The notes below the pieces were generated by a model. That model was given only the letters and a program-made list of their open reading frames with translations. It did not search any database and was not told the origin of the DNA. A program made the position numbers and the translations under genes. Below are positions 44,965 through 52,343 of a DNA stretch of 64,000 nt, one piece after another (position 1 is the stretch's first letter; the number at the start of each line of letters is the position of its first letter). Source of the DNA: Bacteroidota bacterium (lineage in GTDB: Bacteria; Bacteroidota; Ignavibacteria; UBA10030; UBA6906); contig JAUQWO010000057.1 in the NCBI GenBank assembly GCA_030835135.1, forward strand, positions 41,771-105,770. Reading direction: 5' to 3'.

Positions 44965-46698
44965 TCACTGCACTTCTGCACCGTTCTCGATGGCCTGGTA
45001 CTCCAGCCACCACAGGTACTGCACGGTCATCTCTCCCACATACCGCGGGGCGCGGGCGTTGGGGTCCTGCTCAAAGACCAGATGTGGATTCTGCCGCAGC
45101 ATCCAGATCCTGCCGAAGGCATCGACCTGATTGGCCATGCGCATGGCGGGCTTCTTCTGCTTGGCCAGGGTCGGGTAATTCGGCGGGTCGGCGGCGGGGT
45201 CATATGTGAGGTCGTAGTGCGCAAGGAACAGCTCGATGGAATCCTTCCGCTGTTCCGTCAGCGACCGCGTCCCGCCCTTCACCACGGTGCCGTAATAGAT
45301 CGCGAACAACCGGTCGATCGAATCGATGCCCGGGTCGCCAACCCGCAACCGCTGGATCCCCCACCCGTCCAGGTCACCCAGCAGGTCATGCTCCGATGCG
45401 CGCGTCGTGAAGTAGTACTGGAGCTTCTCGTTCCCGGTTGCCGTGGGGTTCCATCGCTCCCATGTGGTGCTGTCGCGCGCGAGCGTGGCCTCCGCCGCAC
45501 ACGAACCGACATCGCCGGCCCATGTGGTGGCGGACCAGTTGGTGCCGATGGGGTTGCCGAGCCAATCCGCCGACCGCTCCCGCCGCGACAACACATCCAT
45601 CCCCACGAGAAGATGGTGCAGATCGACCGTGCGTCCGTCCGGAGCGATGAATGCCTGATAGTCGCGCCCGAGCTGCCACTTCGTGGCATCGAACGGGGTC
45701 TGGTCCAGATACAGCTTGCCCTTCTTCGTCCCGATGATCGCATCGAACGGCAGTTTGGATCCGTGCGTGCTCTGCCGGAGTGCGGTGATCCGGTCGCCCA
45801 GCGACATGGCCGCGTTGTCGGTATCATACGCGGCAAGATCGTGACGCAGGAGCGCCCAGCTCGCGGCGAGCGAATTCAGTCCGCGGGCCACCATCCACCC
45901 TCTGGTACCTGCGGGGAGAAACGTCGCACCGGAAATGGGATCCCCGACCTTCTTCACGACACGCACCGGGTCCACGAGTTCGATGTTGTACCAGAGTTCG
46001 TTGTCCGCCTCTTTCTTGTCCGTTACCTTCACGCGCCCCGCGGTTCCGGCGAGCACGCCCAGACTGGCGGCCGTGATCGTTGCATCTTTGCGGATGTGCA
46101 CCTCGGCATTCGACTTCAGCACGCCGTCCAGCGGCGACATCGCCGACGGCGGCGGAGGCGCGGGCGGCGCGAACTTGTCCTTCGCAAACACATGCCCCTG
46201 CACCGACGGGGGGAGACAGACATAGCACACCAGCACGTACCGGTACGGGTCGTCCTTCGACCGGATCACTACCTGCGGCTTCCGGTACAACTCGCCGATG
46301 TCCACGTCCATCGCTGTCTGGATGGTCAGAGGGTCGTTGCCGGGTGCCGAGACGAAGAGGACCATCCAGCACATGGACGCCAGTTGCTGTTTCTGCCGGA
46401 GGACCAGGTACCCCTGGATCGACTCCCGGATCTCATCCGGCGTCATCGTGAGCCGCTGGTTCTGGAACAGCTCGAACGTGACCAGGTAGTCCGGTTGGAT
46501 GTCGACGAGCTTCGCATCCATCCTGTCCGGCCACGCGTCACCACTGTCCCGTACCATGTCGAGGAAGAATTCGATCCGGTCCGCGGGAACCATGATCTTC
46601 CCGCGCGAAAGGATCGCGAGCTTCAGGTTGGGCGGAATGATCCGGTTCGCCGGGTCCCTCCGCCCCTTCCACACGATGATACCCTTCAGTTGTTGCAC
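44965..46698 (-). CDS. Uncharacterised 577-residue protein, partner of the 1035-residue protein
   Basis: The start is set at GTG 46698 (VQQLKGIIVWKG), preceded by AGAGG. The open frame extends upstream but only into the end of the previous gene. The N-terminal 200 residues form an alpha/beta region (RIEFFLDMVRDSGDAWPDRM, VDIQPDYLVTFELFQNQRLTMT). A Pro-rich linker (APPAPPPPSA) and an SH3-like region (SNAEVHIRKDATITAASLG) follow. The C-terminal half is aromatic and Asp-rich (VDLHHLLVGMDVLSRR, RLFAIYYGTVVKGG). No signal peptide or family was recognised. It lies 34 bases after the 1035-residue gene; together they form an apparent two-gene module. Confidence 0.7.
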   Translation of the reverse strand: MQQLKGIIVWKGRRDPANRIIPPNLKLAILSRGKIMVPADRIEFFLDMVRDSGDAWPDRMDAKLVDIQPDYLVTFELFQNQRLTMTPDEIRESIQGYLVLRQKQQLASMCWMVLFVSAPGNDPLTIQTAMDVDIGELYRKPQVVIRSKDDPYRYVLVCYVCLPPSVQGHVFAKDKFAPPAPPPPSAMSPLDGVLKSNAEVHIRKDATITAASLGVLAGTAGRVKVTDKKEADNELWYNIELVDPVRVVKKVGDPISGATFLPAGTRGWMVARGLNSLAASWALLRHDLAAYDTDNAAMSLGDRITALRQSTHGSKLPFDAIIGTKKGKLYLDQTPFDATKWQLGRDYQAFIAPDGRTVDLHHLLVGMDVLSRRERSADWLGNPIGTNWSATTWAGDVGSCAAEATLARDSTTWERWNPTATGNEKLQYYFTTRASEHDLLGDLDGWGIQRLRVGDPGIDSIDRLFAIYYGTVVKGGTRSLTEQRKDSIELFLAHYDLTYDPAADPPNYPTLAKQKKPAMRMANQVDAFGRIWMLRQNPHLVFEQDPNARAPRYVGEMTVQYLWWLEYQAIENGAEVQ

Positions 46699-46732
46699 CT
46701 GCGCCTCTGCCGTGAGTGACGAAACGGACGGA

Positions 46733-49700
46733 TCACGCCTCCACCCATTCACCGCTCGCGTTCTGCTGCCACACCGGCAGCTTGTCATCCGGACGCAAAT
46801 GGATGAGCGTCGTCGGGATGCGCACAAGCCACGGGTCTCCCTCCGGCACTTCGGTGCCCGGACGGTCGAGGCGTTCGGCGATCTCATCCGCGATGGGCAG
46901 ATAGAGCGGGTTGGAGATCGCGGGGAGCGGTCCGCCGTTCCATATCTCGCCGTAGGTCATGAAGTGATCGATAGCGCCTTCGAACCCCGGCCGGACCGGC
47001 ACGACGACACGGCAATACCCGGCCTTGAGGAACTGGTTGAACACCGGGTCCACATCCTCGTACGCGATCCTCTCGCCCCACTCGCTCTTCCGCCCCCAGA
47101 AGTACGGATACGTGAGCCACGTCATCTGTTCCCACTCGAATGCCTGTTCGAAGAAGCGCGCGTACGGGCCTTCCGCGGCGTTTTCAAACAGATCGATCTG
47201 TGGAACGTTGTACGCGCCGTTGCTGATGGCATCGAAGAGATCGAAGTGCTGTTCGGTGAGGATGGTGATGCAGTGCTTCTTCAGCTCATCGTTCATCAGT
47301 TCGGTATTCAGCGCGGGGTTCTTCCCCTTGATGGCCACCCCGGCCTGCATCTCCAGCTGCGCGAGCTTTTCTTCATACTCCGCCAGACGCGTCTTGTACG
47401 CCGTGGTGATCTTTGCATGCGTCTCGAGCCGCCACTTCATCATCGCGCGGTCCGTGCGCTGGGTCTTGACCTCCACCGTCACCGCCACCTGCGACACATG
47501 GAACGTGTCGGCGAAGAACGGGATAGAATCCCGCTCCTGATCGAGCGCGGTGGTCCACACCCAGCCAGTGCTGTTGTTGAAGCGGTGTACGCGCGACCCC
47601 AGACCGACATCGACGCTGTAGGAATTGTCCCAGATGTTGCAGCCCCGGGCGACGCACCCCCAGACGGCCTTGTAACCTTCGTCGATGGTGATCTGTCCCG
47701 AATGGTTGTAGTCCGTCTTGGAGTCGCCGCCCCCCGCTTTGAAGTCCAGCGATTTCGTCCGGTAAACCTCCGGCGGCGCGGCGACATCCGTGGCACCGTA
47801 TTGCTTCACCCAGCTGTGATAGTTCCATTCGTCGATCTGGTCCGGCCGCAGGGGGAACGGGATGGGCTTCTCGAGCTCCATTGCATGGGCGTGGGCGTTC
47901 TGCAGTGCGGTGATGAGGAACGCGGCGGGTTCCGGCACCATGAAGTCGTACATCATGCGCATGCCATAGTTGTAGATCTGCGCCTGATAGACCTTGTTCA
48001 CCCACTGATACACGCCGGAGATATGTCCGGTGCCGGTGGTGTTGTTCAGGGCATGCGTGTTCTTGTCGATCACTTCGTTCGTGACGGTGAGCTGCGAGCG
48101 CTGCAGCACACGCTCGGTCACCTTGTGTGCGCTCCGCTCGGTGACATCCTGCGAGAACTTGGCGGCCGATTTGGTGGACTCTTCCTTGCTCCGCGAAATG
48201 GAACCCTCGGCGCTGGCGGCAAACTCCACGACCGGGCCGTACTTGCCGGACACGGTGAGCCCGGCCTTGAGCGATGCATCCTCCTTGATGGTCTCACTGG
48301 TCTCGCGGCTGAGCTCGAAGCGGTTGGTGGATTCCAGCTCGCGCTCGTCGGTGGTGGTCGTCTCTGTCTCGCGGAACGTGATCTCCTCAGTCTCCACCCT
48401 GCGCGTGTGTTCGCGCTGCTTCGATTCTCCTTTGAGCACGTTCTCGATATGCGCGACATCCGCCCGTTCGTACCGGACCAGCTGCTGTTTCACGACAAGC
48501 AGGTCCGCAACGCCGGCCGGCGCAATGCTGCCGTGCGATGTTGGAACGCGCGTGTCGGGCAGGACGAGGTCCAGGGGCATCGCATAGTTCCCGCCCACCA
48601 CCATGCTGTTCCAGACCGTGGGGAGAGGCGTGGTGATCATGACCACGGCATTGCCCATGCGCTTGATGCTCTTCTGCACCGGACGGCCCAGCAGCCCATC
48701 CAGTTCCTTGCTGAGCGCGAGCATCTCATTCCGCAGCACTTCGACGATGCGGTCCAGCGGCATCTCCTGCAGACTCAGCCGCCGTTCCTTGAGCACCGTG
48801 CGCGTGGCGTCGGTGAGCAGGGCGTCGGCGGTGGAACGCAACCGGAAGGTCCCCTCGCCCGCAAGGAGCGGTGTGAACGCGGGACTGCCGGTGGGCTCGC
48901 GCAGTGTCAGCGGCGTTCCGGGTGTGACGGTGGTACCCGTGGTGCCACCGGCTCCGGCGATCGCCCTCTCCAACAGTTCCCCCTTGCCCGCCGCGAGCTG
49001 CGTACGGAGCACGTTGAGCTGGGAGATCTGCTGGAGATGGGTCATCTCCTGGATGTAGACCTGGACCGGCTGCACGGCCACAGGGACGAGGAAGCCTCCA
49101 TCGCCCGTCTGCGGCGTGCTCACGATGTGCTCCGTGCCAAGTCCGGTGAGTTCGTCCACCGCTCCCTTGAGCCGCGTATACGTGGCGAGCTTCTTCTCTG
49201 CTTCCGCGCGCTTCTGTTCTTCCGCTTCGCGGCGCTGGCGCTCGATCTCCTTCTGCCGTTCCGCCGTCGACAGGCTCGACCGGAGGTCCGCCTCCGTGGG
49301 AAGCTTGACCGAGCGCCGTCTGTAGCGCCGGAGTTCGGCGCCGGTGGCGGGGAATTCTTTCACGGCAACCACGCGTGCGATCACCTCGAAGTCGCGCAGG
49401 ATGCCGGTGATCGCCTCGATCGGTCGGCGGTGCTCCTCCGGCAGGAGTTTGATGGCAATGATGCTGTCCTTCAGCGACTCGGTCGACGCATCGAGGATCT
49501 TGTCCTTGATGATGTCCGCCGGTTTCTTTTCGAACGCGGTCTCGATGGCCTTCGCGGTTTCGGCGTTTGTCAGGACCTCTTTTTCTTCGAGCACATCGAA
49601 TGCTGCAGCGAGGGCCTTCGCCTTGGGCCAGAGGGACATGGCCGCGGGGCTGCCGGTGAAGCCAGCACCGGTGATGTACGCACGCGCGACAGCCTTCATC

Positions 49701-49840
49701 GCACTTCGCTTGTTCTCCTGTTGTTGTGCCAGCCCGAGCGATGCCTGGAACGGGGTATTCTGTGACAGGGGGATGCTTGGCGTGGCTTCGCTCTGCTCGA
49801 TCGCCGGGCGGGTGAGGACGAGCCGGAAGAGGTTCTCCAT
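46733..49840 (-). CDS. Uncharacterised 1035-residue protein with coiled coil and Glu/Thr-rich region
   Basis: The ATG at 49840 has AAGGAG upstream. Domains by eye: helical N-terminus (40-160); charged coiled coil STAERQKEIERQRREAEEQK (191-210) and beyond; a Gly/Thr linker (295-310); then VENVLKGES-type helices leading to a striking segment of alternating Glu, Thr and Arg (480-560; RRVETEEITFRETETTTTDE). Residues 600-640 (HISGVYQWVNKVYQAQIYNY) and the C-terminal half are aromatic-rich, with motifs such as CVARGCNIWDNSYSVDVGLG. I recall similar uncharacterised proteins in other environmental bacteria but cannot name the family. It has no signal peptide; structural or surface-complex roles are possible. 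Confidence 0.72.
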   Translation of the reverse strand: MENLFRLVLTRPAIEQSEATPSIPLSQNTPFQASLGLAQQQENKRSAMKAVARAYITGAGFTGSPAAMSLWPKAKALAAAFDVLEEKEVLTNAETAKAIETAFEKKPADIIKDKILDASTESLKDSIIAIKLLPEEHRRPIEAITGILRDFEVIARVVAVKEFPATGAELRRYRRRSVKLPTEADLRSSLSTAERQKEIERQRREAEEQKRAEAEKKLATYTRLKGAVDELTGLGTEHIVSTPQTGDGGFLVPVAVQPVQVYIQEMTHLQQISQLNVLRTQLAAGKGELLERAIAGAGGTTGTTVTPGTPLTLREPTGSPAFTPLLAGEGTFRLRSTADALLTDATRTVLKERRLSLQEMPLDRIVEVLRNEMLALSKELDGLLGRPVQKSIKRMGNAVVMITTPLPTVWNSMVVGGNYAMPLDLVLPDTRVPTSHGSIAPAGVADLLVVKQQLVRYERADVAHIENVLKGESKQREHTRRVETEEITFRETETTTTDERELESTNRFELSRETSETIKEDASLKAGLTVSGKYGPVVEFAASAEGSISRSKEESTKSAAKFSQDVTERSAHKVTERVLQRSQLTVTNEVIDKNTHALNNTTGTGHISGVYQWVNKVYQAQIYNYGMRMMYDFMVPEPAAFLITALQNAHAHAMELEKPIPFPLRPDQIDEWNYHSWVKQYGATDVAAPPEVYRTKSLDFKAGGGDSKTDYNHSGQITIDEGYKAVWGCVARGCNIWDNSYSVDVGLGSRVHRFNNSTGWVWTTALDQERDSIPFFADTFHVSQVAVTVEVKTQRTDRAMMKWRLETHAKITTAYKTRLAEYEEKLAQLEMQAGVAIKGKNPALNTELMNDELKKHCITILTEQHFDLFDAISNGAYNVPQIDLFENAAEGPYARFFEQAFEWEQMTWLTYPYFWGRKSEWGERIAYEDVDPVFNQFLKAGYCRVVVPVRPGFEGAIDHFMTYGEIWNGGPLPAISNPLYLPIADEIAERLDRPGTEVPEGDPWLVRIPTTLIHLRPDDKLPVWQQNASGEWVEA

Positions 49841-50199
49841 GGCGGACTCCTTTGTGAGTGAAAGACGAACGTTGCCGTTCGGAAAGGTAGGCCGTCGGAG
49901 GAGGGAGTATGGCCCGCCGTTGTCCGCGCATGACAGAACATGCTACGCGAAACGGGATGCGGGACTGTTCAGGTGCGATGCGAAGGCATACGAAGGGAGG
50001 GGGCGACCGTGGCGGTCACCCTGGAGACGGGGAAAAGGAGATGGAGTCGAAGAACAGTTGCACTGCCAGGTCCGGTGCGGAACAACGCCTCATCACCCGC
50101 TCCCCGCATACCCACCGCATACGACCCAAACATGCTTGGCGCCAAGATAGAATATTTGTGACTCTTCGTCAAGTCCTGCGAAAAGTATTTCCCGGGGAA
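49841..50199. other. Gap between the 1035-residue gene and the cupin gene
   Basis: About 360 bases, GC-rich in its centre. It should contain the promoter of the leftward 1035-residue gene. Open frames crossing it lack ribosome-binding sites and recognisable sequence. No hairpin-plus-T terminator stood out. Confidence 0.35.
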
Positions 50200-50559
50200 C
50201 TACCGGGTATCGTTCTGGAGGATCACCACTTCCTCGGGAATGACGAGGAGCACGGTGCATCCGGTGCGCGAAAAGACGGAATGTGTTGCCCCGGGCGGCG
50301 TGTACAGGTAGTCTCCTGCGTTCAGCTGCGTCGGTCCGAACCGCACTTCGCCTTCCAGGATGTACGCCTCTTCCCCCGCGGGGTGGGTGTGATTCGGGTA
50401 CGATGCTCCGGGCTCGAAGCGCAGCAGGATCGTGGGTGCCCGGCCGGTCGCGGGATCGCGGCGCAGCGGTTTTACATGCACGCCGTCGGTCTTCACGCCC
50501 GGCTCCACCAGCGGTTGCCATCCGCCTTCGTTCCTGGTCACGGTAATGTCTTTCGCCAT
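50200..50559 (-). CDS. Cupin-domain protein (ChrR-like)
   Basis: The 119-residue single cupin barrel has motif 1 ASYPNHTHPAGEEAYILEGEVRFG (metal-ligand His-x-His, Glu) and motif 2 GDYLYTPPGATHSVFSRTGC. The pattern is close to the ChrR cupin subfamily, which binds zinc or similar metals, often as a sensor or anti-sigma partner. Here the protein stands alone without an anti-sigma N-terminus. It is the last gene of a leftward group with a small ferredoxin-fold protein, a CZB protein and a CDF transporter. Confidence 0.85.
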   Translation of the reverse strand: MAKDITVTRNEGGWQPLVEPGVKTDGVHVKPLRRDPATGRAPTILLRFEPGASYPNHTHPAGEEAYILEGEVRFGPTQLNAGDYLYTPPGATHSVFSRTGCTVLLVIPEEVVILQNDTR

Positions 50560-50609
50560 AGGTCGCCGGGTTCCTTCAGATGATCATGATGTGGTGCACG
50601 AACGAACGG

Positions 50610-50918
50610 TCAGTGGTGGCCGTGCGCACCGGTGAACAGCCGGGCGAAGCCGGGGTATGCCGCGAGCGGGATGACATCGAACCGTATGAGCCCTGCGCGG
50701 ACGAGTGGCAGGGTGCCGAGAACGCTGTGGGCCGCGTCCGCGTCCTCACACTCCAGCACCAGCACCGCCGCCTGCCGGTCGGCACGGAAATGGAGTTCGC
50801 GGATCACGCCGGACTGGTGCAGCTCCCAGGCGCGTGCGGCTTCCTCCCTGAGGAGTTCTTCTGTGAAGCGGTCGTCCGGGATGCCGGGGATGTCACATTC
50901 CAGTGCAAGGATCTTCAT
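50610..50918 (-). CDS. Small ferredoxin-like-fold protein (muconolactone-isomerase/YciI-like)
   Basis: The 102-residue protein MKILALECDIPGIPDDRFTE continues through VIRELHFRADRQAAVLVLEC and ends DVIPLAAYPGFARLFTGAHGHH. The beta-alpha-beta pattern and the 'AVLVLE..DA..A' helix start resemble dimeric alpha/beta-barrel proteins of the muconolactone isomerase/YciI type. The C-terminal GAHGHH could bind a metal. It follows the CZB gene by only 6 bases, so it is probably in the same transcript. No enzymatic function is assigned. Confidence 0.7.
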   Translation of the reverse strand: MKILALECDIPGIPDDRFTEELLREEAARAWELHQSGVIRELHFRADRQAAVLVLECEDADAAHSVLGTLPLVRAGLIRFDVIPLAAYPGFARLFTGAHGHH

Positions 50919-50924
50919 CTGCTG

Positions 50925-51287
50925 CTACTTGATCGTTGTCTTCCATGTGTTCATGGCCATCACGAGTTTGCCGGAGATCCGGGCATAGTCGCCGCCGGGC
51001 TCGAGGGCCTTCTGCGCTTCTGCCTTCCTCCCGCTCACGGCCATATTCAGGATCTTCCCTGCGGTCGTGTGAAATTCCGCGTGGAAGACCTTGACCTTCG
51101 CATAGTGCGCGGTCTTCGTGTCCTCGCCGGCAAGGGTGTACAGCCACCGCCCGAAGTCGCACGCATCGTCCTTGGCCACCACGGCCGGAATGAAGTCCGA
51201 CTTACCCGTGGCAATGGCGCTCTCCAGACGGGCTCGCCACTTTGCGTGGATACCCAGTGCCCCGTCGATCGCATCCCGTGTGACCAT
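50925..51287 (-). CDS. Free-standing CZB (chemoreceptor zinc-binding) domain protein
   Basis: The 120-residue protein consists almost only of a CZB domain: His14 (LGIHAKWRARLE), the signature Cys in DACDFGRWLY (Cys43), and His69/His73 in VFHAEFHTTAGKIL. In CZB domains three His and one Cys hold zinc and sense zinc or hypochlorite. They are usually fused to chemoreceptors or cyclases; a solo form must act through a partner. It lies next to a CDF cation transporter gene (39 bases away), which suggests a zinc-related role. Confidence 0.88.
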   Translation of the reverse strand: MVTRDAIDGALGIHAKWRARLESAIATGKSDFIPAVVAKDDACDFGRWLYTLAGEDTKTAHYAKVKVFHAEFHTTAGKILNMAVSGRKAEAQKALEPGGDYARISGKLVMAMNTWKTTIK

Positions 51288-51326
51288 GGTCGTTCCTTGT
51301 GTGTGTGAGGGAGCCCCCTGAACTTT

Positions 51327-52124
51327 TCAGCGTGCAAGCCGCAGCATGCGCCACGACCCTTCAAAGACCAGGGCAAAGACGATCGCGCCCACGATGAGGT
51401 CCGGATATCCGGACCCGGTGACAAGGACCAGCACGCCTGCCACGATGACGCCGGCGTTGGCGATGACGTCGTTCGATGTGCAGATGAGACTCGCGCGGAT
51501 GTGCGCGTCGTTGCTTTTCCATCGCTGCAGGATCACGAGCGACGCCGCGTTCCCGATGAGCGCGAGGGCGGAGATGATGACCATCACCTGGAACAGGGGC
51601 ATCTCTCCGGTGCCGGTGAAGCGACGCACGACCTCAATGAACCCCAGGATGGCAAGTGCCATCTGGAAGTAGCCACTCGTGCGGGCGATGTTCTTCTTCA
51701 GTGCCACCGTGCCGCCCACGGCGAAGAGGGCGAGGCCGTAGACGATGCCGTCCGCCATCATGTCCAGACTGTCGGCCACGAGTCCCATGGAATGCGCAAA
51801 GAATCCGGTGAGCAATTCTAGACCGAAGAAGAACATATTGATCGCAAAGACCATCCACAATACACGTCGTTCGCGCGCATGGTCGTCGGCCGGACCCGTT
51901 TCGTCCACCGCCATCGTTCCAACGAACGCACTCTCAAGTCCCAACGTGTCGAGCCGGTCGAGAATGCCGTCGTGGCTCTCGCTGTGCCACACCTCCACCG
52001 TCCGCTCGGGGATATTGCAGCGGAGCGAGCGCACGGCGGGCATATCGCCCAGCGCCATCCGGATCATCTGCTCCTCAGAGGGGCAGTCCATCCGCTTCAC
52101 GCTGAACGTGGTCCTGTGTGTCAC
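51327..52124 (-). CDS. Cation diffusion facilitator family transporter with N-terminal HMA-like domain
   Basis: The 265-residue protein starts with a ferredoxin-like domain (FSVKRMDCPSEEQMIRMALG, about 1-70) that resembles heavy-metal-associated domains but has a single Cys. A CDF membrane domain with about six helices follows. The transport site is suggested by SLDMMADGIVY (Asp pair) and CTSNDVIANAGV (Asn/Asp). The C-terminal cytoplasmic domain of typical CDF exporters is absent. It probably exports Zn2+ or another divalent metal against protons. It is the first gene of the leftward metal-related group. Confidence 0.87.
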   Translation of the reverse strand: MTHRTTFSVKRMDCPSEEQMIRMALGDMPAVRSLRCNIPERTVEVWHSESHDGILDRLDTLGLESAFVGTMAVDETGPADDHARERRVLWMVFAINMFFFGLELLTGFFAHSMGLVADSLDMMADGIVYGLALFAVGGTVALKKNIARTSGYFQMALAILGFIEVVRRFTGTGEMPLFQVMVIISALALIGNAASLVILQRWKSNDAHIRASLICTSNDVIANAGVIVAGVLVLVTGSGYPDLIVGAIVFALVFEGSWRMLRLAR

Positions 52125-52343
52125 CCTTCAACCTCGTTCTGAAGTATGAACTAAGAATCCTTAGTTCTTCATTCTTAACGGAGGTCCCTTGCCGTCCGTT
52201 CCCCCTAAGGTACGCTTTTCCGGCCCTATTTCCCGCATGGAAATCGGAGAGTTCGCCGGACTGTGAAATTGACTTTCCCCCGCATCCCGCCTACATTGAG
52301 CGGAACTGCATCCCGCGCCATCACCACGACCAAGGGACCTCCC

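Noticed and set aside
46699..46887. Upstream extension of the 577-residue gene
   Set aside because: The extra 63 residues are Arg/Ser/Cys-rich and lie inside the end of the preceding gene in another frame.
46499..49765. Long open frame (1088 residues) on the plus strand
   Set aside because: Antisense to the 1035-residue gene, which has a good ribosome-binding site and protein-like composition. The plus frame is low-complexity Arg/Gly/His shadow.
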